Below, one piece after another: positions 22,640-34,500 of a stretch of DNA of 64,000 nt. Made by a program: the position numbers and the translations under genes. Origin of the DNA: Przewalskia tangutica (Eukaryota > Streptophyta > Magnoliopsida > Solanales > Solanaceae); contig CM056733.1 of the NCBI GenBank assembly GCA_029844215.1, positions 49,055,142 to 49,119,141 of the forward strand, read 5' to 3'. Under the pieces are notes generated by a model. The model saw nothing but the letters and a program-made list of their open reading frames with translations, was not told the DNA's origin and did no database searches. The first letter of the stretch is position 1, and every line of letters starts with the position of its first letter.

Positions 22640-23809
22640 CATGAGTACCTTGCCCTCGGGGCGAGTAATCGTAGGAGATGATGAAGCGGCAATGAACTCG
22701 GTGAGCCCTACCACTGTGCCCCGGTCGGACGATCCTCGCAAATGACCTGCGGCCACAATCGTAACAAGATCCAAAAACAGTACCACACTTCCGTAATGGG
22801 ATCTACATCGGCCACCGGGGTGGTCGTCGGCGATACCTCTGCTACTGCGGGCGTCGAAGCCACAGGGCCGATGCGCCCTCGAATACTCGCTGTGTCTTGA
22901 GGGCGGTCGCGAGTGCTCGGTGGCCGTGGTGCAAATCTAGGCTAGCTGAGGCCGCCCACCACGATAGCCACGAAGACCCTCCGTCTGGCGCCTGCTTCTG
23001 TTTGTCCACTCGTCGACCTCTGCGTTCGCCGCGTCGAGGCGTGAGCTGCGTGCGGGTAATGTCCATACGGTGAAGAAACACCCGCGCATGACTCGGCCAT
23101 GTAATCATCTAGCCCGGTGGCGTGGCGGTGCACCCTATCCTCCATATCGCTGCTACCAATCTTTGGGACATATCGAGCCAATGAATCAAACTCGACATTG
23201 TACTCCACGGCGGTCGTCCTCTGCGCCTCGATGGTAAAAATCTATCGGCCCGCGCCCTCGCCATCTGCGGAGGCAAGAAGTGAGTGAGGAAAGCCTCGAG
23301 AACTCATCCCAGTAGGCGGGGACGCGTGCTCTCCGGGATAACTCCGTGAATCAAACCAATCGATCGCGGTATCACGCGGCCGTCTGCGAACAAAGGTCAC
23401 AGACTGCATCTCGAGGCCTTGATCACCTCATGATTCTTCATGGCGACGGATGAACTCCTGCGGATCATCCTCCGGCCTCGACAGTAAAACTCGGCGGGCT
23501 ACAACTCAAGAAATCTCGTAGTCTCAAACTATTCGCCTCGGGTGCACCACGGTGCGGACCGAGCTGAGCTGAACCGCGTCAATCTCTCCGTGTCGGGCCT
23601 GACTTTAGCCAATAGTTGGGCCATCTCCTTGTACCTAACTCCTCCGCCCGGTGTGGGACGGGAGGTGTGGGTGCTGTGGTCTGTCTTTGCCGGGCGGCGT
23701 CATAGAACTCGCCGTCTCGTATAGATCGGGCTCGAGCCTCGTGACTCGGGTGTCTGCTAGCGGCTCCTCTTTTGCCTTGCCACGGGCCGGGTTGCCTACG
23801 TGGAGGCAT
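22640..23809 (-). pseudogene. gag: gag of element C, frameshifted
   Basis: ATG at 23809 on minus aligns with the gag start of the other copies. The capsid domain is visible at 23090-23210: YNVEFDSLARYVP, then DMEDRVHRHATGLDDYMAES. A zinc-knuckle relic at about 22740-22790 encodes CYDCGRRSFARIV, where a lost base removes the histidine and last cysteine spacing. Gag and pol look like one reading direction without a long gap, as usual for this lineage. Confidence 0.7.
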
Positions 23810-23919
23810 AATCATTACGAGAAAGGAATACGTTAGAGGTCAACCTATAACCACGACTCTAAAGCACGATCTCGGAATGAGAAGAATGGAAACCAATCCT
23901 AAATATCCTATAGCCTCAC

Positions 23920-23948
23920 GATTATTGGTGTGGTGCACACCGATAATC
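23920..23948 (-). other. Leader stem-loop (DIS-like), element C
   Basis: Same hairpin as in the other leaders, with loop palindrome GTGCAC and G-C at the covarying pair. Five bases of the repeat-like ACAAC/ACACC region are missing, which shortens one arm to 29 nt overall. Confidence 0.6.
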
Positions 23949-23991
23949 AAGACTACTAGATCTGATGCGTAGACACTTTCCAGGATTAATC

Positions 23992-24002
23992 GCTCGATAC
24001 CA
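23992..24002 (-). other. tRNA primer-binding site (element C)
   Basis: Minus TGGTATCGAGC beside the LTR end, one base short of TGGTATCAGAGC; the lost base is in a CAG-type context. Confidence 0.8.
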
Positions 24003-24006
24003 CTTT

Positions 24007-26341
24007 TGTCACGACCCATTCGGGGCGTGGATCGTGCCTCTGGGGCACCCAGTAGTCATACATCGAGTAATCGGCGGAAATATAAAACAAGACATGAAAC
24101 GCTTTATAAAATAAGACACGCTTTATGTGAACAAACGTCGCCTTTTCGGCATATATATATAAACCAGTTTAGCGATTACATCAAATCGCAACATGACTAC
24201 AGACCTCTGAAATATACAACTATGGCGGGACGGGGCCACATACCTGGCATAAACTATCTACAATACAGGAGATCATACCAAAAGTAGAGCCTCGGAGAAG
24301 ATGGAGCTCACACCAATGCAAAGAGATCCTAAGGATGCGGATCTAGCACTGCTTGCCCTTACCTGCGGCATGACGCAGCCTCGCGAGGTCGATAACAGTA
24401 CTAAGTATGCGAAATCGTAAAGTACTTAAATGAAAACATATCGTTTTTAAAACCGGTTTACAAATATGTGTGAAACAACCAGAAACCGCACGTAGTGCAC
24501 ATCACAAACAAGAGCAACAATAGGTAATCGTAATAGGTCTTGTCTAGGCCGCGAATGATCGAAAGCAGGCCACTCGCCACATCATCATTCTACAAGCCTA
24601 ATCCTCGACTCCGAGTCGCGCCAAGCCTTCGCGTGGGCGCGTGAGGTATAACCCGCATCGAGGGTAGCTCCTCGGCGTCATCTGGACTCGTTGTCGCATG
24701 GCCACATAGACCGCATGAGGCATAACCCGCATACTAACACGGAACTCTCGTAGCTCGCATAGGCCCCTGGACCGCATGAGGTATTCTCGAATCATGGTCC
24801 TGCATCACTGAGTCTACCGCGTCGGAGGCGACAACCTCCGGTATCATCTCAAGAGGTGAGTGATAGTACACTAACATAACAGCTTATCTTTAAACAACAT
24901 AAGCACAACAAGGATACTCTCTTATACAAACGTTACAAGATACTAACACACATAGCATCATATCATGTCTACTTATCAAACCATCTTATTATTCTTTTCA
25001 CAATTCAACATAAGTCTGTTATAAACACATAGGCAAACTTGTTTCTTTTATCAATCTTAAGTGGTTATACTTAACTTCCCTAAAGCTAGTATAACTCTTA
25101 AGCTTCGCTTTAAAAACCGATTAGTTCTCTTACATTAAAAATGATTGAGATTCTTATGAAATGCTTTGAGATCTTTATTATTCAGCTTAAGCGTGAGGCA
25201 TTAGTAAGTGTTATTCGAGCTTAAGCGTGAGGCATTGCGTAAGTATTATTCGATTAACACGTACGCGTCACCGTACTATATATATTGTAAAATATCATGC
25301 TTGAAGAATCACATACCTTCTCGTGAAAACCGCCGAGTTGAATATGTCGCGCAGAAAATCAGCCTATAATAGTCGACACGTCTAACAACGTTGCACTACT
25401 TTGTAATGCGATTCTAAGCAGAGGGTTCTATATCCTACGGACAATTGGGCGTCTTCCCTGCGGTGAGCTACTCAAGTCTCATGTGAAAACGATCGCATGT
25501 AATACAGTTTGATTATTCTTCTAAGTATTTAATACTTATTCTAATACTACAACGAAGTATTCTCTTATTCAAAAGAGGGTTAGGATTTGTTACCTCGGTA
25601 AGCCCAATAATATCCTAGATAAAGTCGCTGAGCAAGGTTTAGCTCCTAAGTTGTACGCTCAGAGTCTCAGAAACCTTAGAAGTTCTTGACTTCTACTAAG
25701 GACTAAGGGATTTGGGCTAGGTATTTTGGGCATTATAACAATACTAGAAGACAACTTTTCTACCAAGGGAGGGTAGTGTTTGGCTAGGGCTAGGGGGTAT
25801 TCGGCCAAGGCTTCTAAAAGGGGTATTCGCCAAGGCTTCTAAAGGGAGTGAGGCTTAGGACGATGGCTCACAAGGGGAAGGAGGATTTAGACTTGGAAAT
25901 TTGTGATGAATAAGTCTTCAAAGAGAGGGTATTTATAGGCTAAGACATGGCCAACCAATGGCCAAGATCAAGCCAAGTGGGGCAAGTGGAGGGCAAGATT
26001 TGCCCAAGTGCCCCTAACCTACTCCTCAAATCACTCCACAAACAAAGGTCCATGTTCTAAGCCCCAAAGCCTCTCAACCGCCCAAGGCAAAAGGCCACTT
26101 GGCGTCCACTTGAGGTGACAAGTGTCACCCTCGTTGGTCAAAAAGGGTTCCGCCACTCGGAAAAATCCGCAAAATTAGAAATGACATAGCGGAATTTACC
26201 TACGCGAGTCGTGTAAAGCGCTTCGTCGGAAAGCGATTCCTTGTGTGGGTTGTGCCCAAAAAAGCGTCTGAGGCCTAAACTTTTAAGGCTACACTTTTAT
26301 GCGTGCGTCCTCACACACATACTCGTAAATACGGGTATAAC
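24007..26341 (-). repeat. 5' LTR of element C
   Basis: Aligns end to end with 16764-19174. Differences are mostly short losses where the other copy has CAG or CTG. TATA box at 25928-25938, tandem repeat at 25184-25255. The last A of the terminus is missing at 26341. Confidence 0.9.
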
Positions 26342-26990
26342 GTAGTCGGCCGTCGATTGGTTCGATGTTGGCGAGTTGGATAGTTGGTTCAGCTTGTTCC
26401 GGTGATGTGGATAGAGTAAAGCTTGTCTAGAAGAGGTTCGGCACCGGAGAAATCGTGCGGATAATCGGCGGCAGCGCCAGAGTTCAGTTGTGGTCGGTCT
26501 TCTTGAAGGTACCACCGGTTTGGGTGTGACGAGTTTTGGAAAGCAGAGGAACTTAGCGAGTTACTTTGGGCCGCACGAGTTCATGTGAAGAATAGGCGGG
26601 TTGCCTATATGTTAGCATTTGCCGTCCGACTTAGGAGGCGATGCGTCGGTCTTTCGTATTGATATGATCGGAAAGTATCGGAGATCCATCAGTGTTCGAT
26701 TAATAATGACCACGTTAGAAATAGTAACCCGAGTTTTGGAAAGCGGCGATGTCGTAAATGTGGTAAGAGTTCGAGTGTCACGACCTCGGGGATCGCATGT
26801 AGTCCGGTACCATTTGTTCGGTCGCCGGAGTGACACTAGAACCACGCGTCAAAGTGACAAAAGTGGTATCGGGAAGAAGCGAGCATGTATGACGAGCATA
26901 GAGGTGATCATTTCTTTTGTAAGGAGAAGGTGCGAAGGAAGTATATTTTAGAACCAGGAGAGAGTGGTTTGTGGTAATGTTAGATGTGTT
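26342..26990 (+). pseudogene. Integrase C-terminal fragment (element D, right part)
   Basis: Continues the D interior after element C. Frames correspond to the region before GPF and to the stretch LRRRCVG...ISID-like near 26619-26740, as in H and I. After it comes an extra block (26776-26870) not found in H or I. No functional product. Confidence 0.55.
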
Positions 26991-27109
26991 TCCTCGTGGA
27001 CTTGGATGGAGGTATGTGCGCGGATGTTTACGTGGCCGTGTGTGGCGGGATTGTTCTCGTAAGTATAGTAGTGAAGACTATCTTGGCGCGTTTGTTTTGA
27101 GACTTAGAA

Positions 27110-27142
27110 GGAACATTCGGGACGAATGTTTCTAAGGGAGAA
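27110..27142 (+). other. Pre-PPT hairpin and polypurine tract (element D)
   Basis: Arms AACATTCG and CGAATGTT (27110-27132), then AAGGGAGAA up to the LTR start. Confidence 0.75.
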
Positions 27143-30100
27143 TGTTATACCGTATTTCCAGTATGTACGTGGGGCGTGCGTAGAAAATTTTGAAGTTTAA
27201 AGTGGCTTGGCGAATTATTTTGTTCACAACACGTTTAGAGTCGTTTTTAACTAAACGTTTCCACGACTTTTGTAGGGAATTTCGGCTATGTCATTTTTAA
27301 TTTTTGCGGATTTTTCGAGGCGAAACATTTTGGACCAACAAGAGGCGACACTTGTCACCTCTCATTGGAACACCTTGGGCGGTAATAGTGGTGGCCGAAA
27401 GTGTGGCCTTTGTGGTCAAGGGTTGGTAGGATATTTTTGTGTTAGTTGGCTAGTGTGCACTTGGCAAGATCTTGGCCCTACACTTGCCTTGCACTTGGCA
27501 AGATCTTGGCCATTGGTTGGCCTTTGCTAGACCTATAAATACCCCCCCTTTGGAAGACTTCTTCATCCATTCCTAAATATTTCTAAGTGTTAAATCCTCC
27601 TCCCTCCCATTAGTGTAGTGTTCGGGCAAGAGCCTCCCCTCCCCTTGGCGAGCCCTTCCCCCTCGGGTGCTAGCGTGGGTACCCCAGCCTAGTTGTTTTC
27701 GTATAATACCCACTCTTGGTAGAAATACTCTCAAAGTATTGTTATAATGCCCAAATTACCTTAGCCGTATACCTTGTAGTATTCTAAGGTTATACTTATC
27801 TGAAAAGCCAGAAATACTATTATACTTCCTTCCGTCACAAAACCAAAACCCTAAGGAAAATCTCCATGGTTAGTTGGAGTAATAAGTAGAAGTTGGTTAG
27901 AACTTCTAAGGGTTGTTTGGAGGCGGGTCGGGCCTTGTGAGTAGAGCTAAACCTTGCTCAGGATCGACATTTAAACTCGGATAATTATGGGCTTATCGAG
28001 GTAAATATCTTGTCCCTCTATTGTAATTGGAAATTACATGTTGTATGATTATATAGTTGAAGTATACTATATATAGAACTGAACGTAGTTATCGGCAATG
28101 TCTTTTGACTTAAGCCTGAATAATAAGAAACCTTTTCGAAAGAAGAGAATCGAATAATTACATAGGGTGTATTCTGATGAGACTTGTGTAGCTTTGCTGT
28201 GTAGTAGAATCGTACACGTCCGGTTAGACGTGCAAACCCCCCCCTGGTTGGCTTGGTAGCCGGCCTCGATAAAGGAGGAGATTTACGCTGTTGCGGGGGG
28301 GGGGAGGTGCTGCCGAATTTTCTGTAGAATGTTCTACGATAAGATCTAAATGTTAATAAGCGCCTTGTGGCCTTATAGGTTGAGTACTACGCGTGGCGCG
28401 ATCTACTTGGCTTAAGGAGTAGCCGACGGTTTGAGGTACTTGGAGCGTTTTGCTATTAGTCGATAATCGTCGCGAGGTATGTGAACCTCTTCCTATCTCT
28501 TCTAGCATGATATGTGTGAACTATGTAGTACGGTAGACGTACATGTGCTAAATGTATTTGATTGGTTTAAAACATAAAGTGTTATAACGGCTTTATGGGA
28601 AGTTGGTTATAACAGCTTTATGTTGGTAAGAAATACTTGTGGTTTTTAAAAGGTAACTGATTTGAACTATAACTGACTTGTTATGTGTTAATAAAGAACT
28701 TGAAGTATTTCAAAAGATTTTTGAATCATTTTGAAAGAAGGAGTAATACTTGGTTTTTGAAAACTTAAGAGTTATACTAGCTTTATGGAAAGTTAGGTAT
28801 AACGGCTTAAGAATGTTTTACTGATTTCGGAAATCAGAATGTGTATCGACAAACCACTGCAGCGTTAATAAAAGGAAATGTTTTGACAGATTTAGTATTA
28901 TTAAAATCAGTAGAAACTTCCATCTGCATAGAAGCTAAGATGAGACAAAATGATGTTTCCTAGATCATGGCTGCTGTAATAAGATTGTTATAAACAAGAA
29001 TATCCTACTCACATAAGGCTTATGTTTCTCAGATAGTTTAAAAGAGAATTATATTCTTAAATGAATAAGACTATGAAATACGAAACCTTTCTAAAATAAG
29101 AACCGTGAACATTTGAAATTAGGCAAACTTGGACGTTTGGAAAATAATGTTGTTACTTGATTTTACAAAGGTAAGTGTTTTGATTTACTTCAAAAGATAA
29201 TCGCTCTATTTTCATATACTATGGGTATTGTGTGGTTTTTGTGAAGTAACATATCTTTAAAGAGTTATTGTATAAAGTACTTTGGGGATAAAAACCCGAT
29301 CTCGTTAATCATATAGTAGAAGGTACCTTATGTGTGAATAACTTGATTGTATTGGTTTGTGATAGCCTTGTAATACCTTCGTGTTGATTTGATAAGTAAT
29401 CATATTAGGATGCTACGTGTGTTAGTATTCTGTGATGTTTGTGTAAAGGGATTTTCCTTGATTGTGCTTATCTTTGTTTAAACGATAAAGCGTTATGTTG
29501 GTATTTATACCACTCGCGTGTTCCGGGGTTAGCCCCTCCGTCGCGGGGTAGACTCGGTGATGCAGGACCATGATTCGAGAATACCTCATGCGGGTCCCGG
29601 GCTATCTTGCGAGCTACGAGAGTTCCAGGTTAGTGTGCGGCCTTTATGGTCATGCGGTGCATGTGGCGTGCGATCGCGAGTCGGGCGATCTGAGAGTAGC
29701 TACCCTCGATGCGGGGTTATACCTCATGCGGGCCTATGAGATTGGCCTATGCGAGTCGCGGGAGTTCGGGGCTAGACGCACATTTGATATTGCGAGCGGC
29801 GACGGCTTTGATCATGTGGCCGGTGCTAGACAGATATCATGATACGATTTATGACCTTGTTAATCTTGTAGGTGTTAGTAGTCGGCTATGCCTTCGTACT
29901 TACCTGTCTTATTTTATTTGGACACAGTGGGACTGCTGTTCATGTGTATTTCTTGGTGCTTTTCTATCATTATTGGCGGTGAGGAAGGTATTCCACGGGC
30001 ATGATTGATGTTGTGGGCGTGAGACCCATTGTTATATTCGAGTGATGACTTTGAGGCGTGAGTCCACGACTAGACATGGCCTTATTTATTGTGAACTATA

Positions 30101-30619
30101 GTTTGGTTATCATACATGTCTCACCTTTCTATAGACTACTATGATTTCATTTCTGATATCTTCATGTTTCACATACTTGGTACACGTGTCTTGACCTCGC
30201 CGAGTGCGTTCATCTGCAGTAAGGTACACCAGTCGTTGATCCTCGCTCTTAGGGTCACAGTTCAGCGTTTGGGAAGCTCCGTTCCTCCGGAGGCTTATCT
30301 TGGTATAGTCCCCTGTCGTTGTAGGTATTTACATTCAGGGGTATGGCGGGGCCCTGTCCCGCCATTGTTGTCGTATCATTTTCTTAGAGGTCTGTAGTAC
30401 TGTTGTGGGCAGGGTTTGTAAAAAGGATTAAACTGTTCATTTGTAAGAGTTGTTATTTATATTATTATATATGCCGAAAGGCAAGTTTTCCTCAGATTAC
30501 TGTTTTGTACTTCATTTGTTTCATGTATGTGTTTTATGTTCCGCTGATTACTCTGATGTTGTATCACTAGGGTGCCCGGGGTAAGGCACCAGTCACGGGC
30601 CCAGGTTCGGGTCGTGACA
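27143..30619 (+). repeat. 3' LTR of element D
   Basis: 3.48-kb LTR. TATA box at 27533-27541, poly-C and poly-G blocks near 28235 and 28297. An M3 repeat region lies at 29560-29830 (CTCATGCGGG and GAGCTACGAGAGTTCC units), and the U5 double hairpin carries GTCACG/CGTGAC in its last 30 nt. Confidence 0.9.
27533..27541 (+). promoter_or_regulatory. LTR TATA box (D 3' LTR)
   Basis: CTATAAATA followed by a run of C, about 390 nt into the LTR. Confidence 0.65.
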
Positions 30620-30779
30620 AAAGCTCTAGAGCACGATCTCAGAATGAGAAGAATGGAAACCAATCCTAAATATCCTATAGCCTCCTGATTATTGGTGTGG
30701 TGCACAACACACCGATAATCAAGACTCTACTAGATACGATGCAGACACTTTCCGAGGATTAATTGCTCGATACCACTTT
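30620..30779 (-). other. Leader stump of element F with primer site and hairpin
   Basis: Minus-strand leader next to the F LTR: primer-binding site variant at 30765-30775 and a complete 34-nt hairpin at 30687-30720 with loop GTGCAC. It stops at 30620, directly at the end of the plus-strand D LTR. Either the B/D array inserted here, with the rest of F left of the window, or the two leaders recombined; AAAG at the junction equals the bases that follow a plus LTR. Confidence 0.7.
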
Positions 30780-31512
30780 TGTCACGACCCGTTCGGGGCG
30801 TGTCGTGCCTTCAGGGCACCCAAGTAGTCATACATCAGAGTAACCAGCGGAAATATAAAACAAGACAGGAAACATAGTAAAAACAGAAACAGTTTATCTG
30901 AAGAAAAGCTTGCCTTACGGCATAATATAAATAACTTAAGTTTTGCAGTTACATCCCAGTATGCAATAGTACTACTCTGCACTCTGGGAAGTAAACAACT
31001 ATGGCGGGACAGGCCTGCCATACCGACTGCATAAAACTATCTACATACAGGAGATCATACCCAGTAGAGCCTCGGAGAAGATGGAGCTCACGACACGCAA
31101 AGATCCTAAGGATGTGGATCTAGCACTGCTTTGCCTCTGCGGCATGAACGCAGCCCCCCGAAGGAGGTCAGTACAACAGGTACCAAGTATGTGAAACTAT
31201 AAAGAACTGAAATGAAATCAAAGTATTTAAAACCTTTTCACAAATACAATCAGTTCAATTGCACATAGTGCCACATCACAAACAACAACAGTAATAGGAA
31301 AACTGTAACAGGTCTCTAGGTCGCGAATGATCGAAGCAAGACCAATCGCCCATAGTATCATTCTGCGTGCCTAGTCCTGGACTTCGCGATCCGCATAGGT
31401 CACACATGCACTGCGTAGGTATTCCTCGCCGGGCGTGACCCGACATCCGCCTAGGCTCGCGGCCGCGTAGCCTCAAAAGACCGCATAGTCTCAGCGGATC
31501 GCATAGGGAATC
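30780..31512 (-). repeat. LTR of element F, left part
   Basis: Begins TGTCACGACCC on plus. It continues at 40983 after the insertion of E; the total of about 2.49 kb matches the short LTR class of C. M3-type repeats near 31330-31500. Confidence 0.8.
31508..31512. other. Target-site duplication, left copy (GAATC)
   Basis: GAATC here and at 40983-40987 flank element E, a perfect 5-bp duplication as expected for Ty3/gypsy integrase. Confidence 0.85.
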
Positions 31513-34500
31513 ATAACGCCCGAACGGGCGTTCACATCGTGCCTTACCGGGCACCCTAGTGATACAACATCGAGAAAACGGCGGAAAATAAAACATGAAT
31601 CATGAAACAAGAGATATAATAAATAAACAGGCCAACCAAAACGATTTGCCTTCAGGTATATCATAAAACACGAGCAGTTTAATCCTTTTACAACCACGCC
31701 TAACGATTACTACGGACCTCTAAGATTTATACAACAACTATGGCCAGGACGGGGCCCGCCATACCCCGAACGTACAAGAACTTACGGACTCGTGGTAACA
31801 TACCAAAGATAAGCCTCGACGGAACGGAGCTTCCCAAAATGAAATGAGATCCTAACGCGGATCGGCGGTAGATGTACCTCACTGCGGCATGAACGCGGCC
31901 CCGAGGAGGTCGACAACAGTACCAAGTATGTGAAATCAGAAATCCGTAATGAAATCATAATAGTCTATAAAGCGAGACATGTATGATGACCAAACTACGA
32001 TATATAACATATAACGATTACATCAAGACAGGACTCACGCTCCAAATTATCACTCGTGCGGTGGAATTTCTTCCTCATCTGCGGCTTTATGATATAACAA
32101 TACCAAGGATTATACATGAACACCATGTCCCACTGTGTTATAAAACCGTGCAGACAAGTATAACTACCAGATCCGACCGTACAATAATACAATGCAACAA
32201 AACACGGCCGTCACGGGGCAAGTGCGAGGCCGACTCAGGATACCAGGCGGTCACGCGGTGGCCGGCAAGTACGAGGTCGACCACGAGGACCAAGGTATCA
32301 CGAAACCGTCACTATCTTGAGCAAGGGCAAGTCTGGTGACTACGGATACCAAGGCCGAATCGATCACGAGGCGGGGCAAGTACGAGCCGACCACCGGATA
32401 CCAGTGCGAACAGTAAGAAACCTCAACTACCAACGGCCTCTATCGAGAGACGCGGTAACACAGAAACACCACACTTGCACAACAAAGGCTATCATCACAA
32501 GCATAGGCAAGTTTCACAACAACAAGCATAGGAATGTTTCACCACAACAAGCATAGGCAAGTTTCACATCACTCAAAGTACGCCGTTTTATGCCAAAGTC
32601 GGGTTTCACCCTAAGTACTACGTGCGTTAAGTTCTTTTAAAGAGATCCATTACTTATTAAAGTCACCGATACGTAGTATTAGAATGACCAACCCACATTC
32701 CTTTTCAAAATCAAGTAACAACATTCTTTTGCTAAGTTCCCGTTTGCCTAGTTTCAATTACTCAAGCTTCTCATTTTCAAATGGTTTCATAGTTCATAAA
32801 CTTAATCACTTGATTCCGTTTTAGAACAATTGAGTAATATAAGTCTCACGTGAGTAGGTTATTCTTGTTTACAACATTCTTATTACAAGACCATGATCTA
32901 GAAAATGTAATATCATTTTGTCTCATCTTAGTTTCTATGCGGATGGAGGTTTCTCTGGTTTTAATACAATTCATCATTATTCAATACATTTTCCTTTATT
33001 AACGCTGCGGTGGTGCATCGATACACATTACGATTTCCAAATCAAGAAACATTATCCTTTAAATAAAACCAAGTACTCATTACTCACGAATGAGGTTTCA
33101 CATAAACATCCACATTAAAACAAATAAGTTAAGTCTCTTATCTTATAAGATCAAGTCTCTTAACTTCTAACATCAATAAACCATTTTCTTTACCTCTCTT
33201 AAGACATTATACCTAACTCCCATCAAGCTAGTATAACTCTTTTAAAACCTTTAAAACCAAGTGTTACTCTCCTTCAAAACGATTTAGAAATCTTTTGAAA
33301 TACATCAAGTTCTTTATTATAACTAGCCGTTATAATTCACATCGATTACCTTTTAAAACCACAAAGTATTTTCTTACCTACATAAAGTCATATAACCAAC
33401 TTCCCATAAAGCGTTATAACACTTTATGTTTTAAGAACAATCAAACACGATTAACACGTATGCGTCTACCGTACTACATAGTTCACACATATCATGCTAG
33501 AAGAGATAGGAAGAGGTTCACATACCTCGCGACGATTTAACGACAACAAGCAAAATGCTCCAAGTACTACAACCACTAGCCACTTTCCACTCGCCGGTAG
33601 AATACGCTACTCTTAGTACTTTCACCTATAAAGGCCACAAACGTCTATTAAAATCTTAAACACGTTCCCATCTTTCTACAGAAAATTCAAAGACTCTCCC
33701 ATGGCGTAAATCTCTCTCTCTCTATCGAGGTCGGCAAGCCAACCGGGGTTAACACGCCTAACCTGACGCTACAATTCTACTACGGAATGCTACATAAGTC
33801 TCATGTAATACAACCCTAGGTAATTACTGTTCGCTTCTTCTCTTTATTAACCTTCTATGTGATTCTTGCTCAATTCTTCATTCTTCAGCTTAAGTCAAAA
33901 GACATTGCCATAATACTAAGTTCAGTTCTATATATAGTATATAACGCTATATATTCAACACTTATGTAATTTCCAATTACAATAGGGGGACAAGATATTT
34001 ACCTCGATAAGCCCAAAAATTATCCGAGTTTTAAAGTCGCTCCTGAGCAAGGTTTAGCTCCACTCCGCGCGCTCCAAACCACTCCAAACAACCCTTAGAA
34101 GTTCTAACCAACTTCTACTCACATACTTCAACCAACGATGAAGATTTCCTTAGGGTTTCGGTTTGAGACTAAAAGGACGAAAGGTAGTATTTCCGGACTC
34201 TACGTAAAGAGGTATCTTTGGAATACTACAAGGCACAAGGCTAAGGTATTTTGGACATTATAACAATACTTAGGAGAGTATTTCTATACCACAACAAAGG
34301 GTATTATACGAAAACAACTAGGCTAGGGGGGGGGGGTACCCCACGGCTAGACCTCACAAGGGGGAGAGGGAGACCTCTCGGCCAAAGGCCACTTTCAAGG
34401 GGGAGAGGGGCTCTTGGACGAGAGTCAACAAGAGGGAGGGGAGGGATTCAAGACTTGGAAACATTTGTGGATGAATGAAGTCTTCACAAAGGGGGGGGTA

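Larger units (their letters stand above)
16764..26341 (-). mobile_element. Element C: near-complete Tekay/Del-type chromovirus, minus strand
   Basis: Two LTRs of 2411 bp (16764-19174) and 2335 bp (24007-26341) flank a 4.83-kb internal region. It holds, in transcription order, primer site, gag, protease, RT, RNase H, integrase and chromodomain. It interrupts element D: sequence GTGTGAGTC on the left and GTAGTCGGCC on the right flank join to the uninterrupted form seen in H and I. The likely 5-bp target duplication is GAGTC/TAGTC (imperfect, one base possibly miscalled). This is the only full pol in the window and the likely type of helper for the pol-deleted copies. Confidence 0.85.
6978..30619 (+). 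mobile_element. B/D three-LTR array, plus strand
   Basis: Three plus-strand LTRs (6978-9200 incomplete on the left; 11410-14982; 27143-30619) enclose two internal regions (B: 9201-11409; D: 14983-16763 continued at 26342-27142). The middle LTR serves as 3' LTR of B and 5' LTR of D. Such arrays arise by unequal recombination between LTRs of neighbouring copies. B and D belong to different subfamilies: B has a full gag and almost no integrase, D a shortened gag and an integrase fragment. Element A interrupts the first LTR and element C interrupts the D interior. Confidence 0.75.

Noticed and set aside
22536..22786. Overlapping 70-codon frames on both strands as a possible host gene
   Set aside because: Position and order place this stretch between gag zinc knuckle and protease of element C; the frames have no recognisable domain.
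16764..26341. Repeat-induced or methylation-driven C-to-T decay as cause of LTR differences
   Set aside because: Differences are mostly base losses inside CAG/CTG rather than transitions, which deamination does not produce.
34251..34478. Glycine/arginine-rich open frame (75 codons)
   Set aside because: It is the plus strand of the C/G-rich LTR leader read in an arbitrary frame; it lies opposite to the LTR transcript and recurs only where the LTR recurs.
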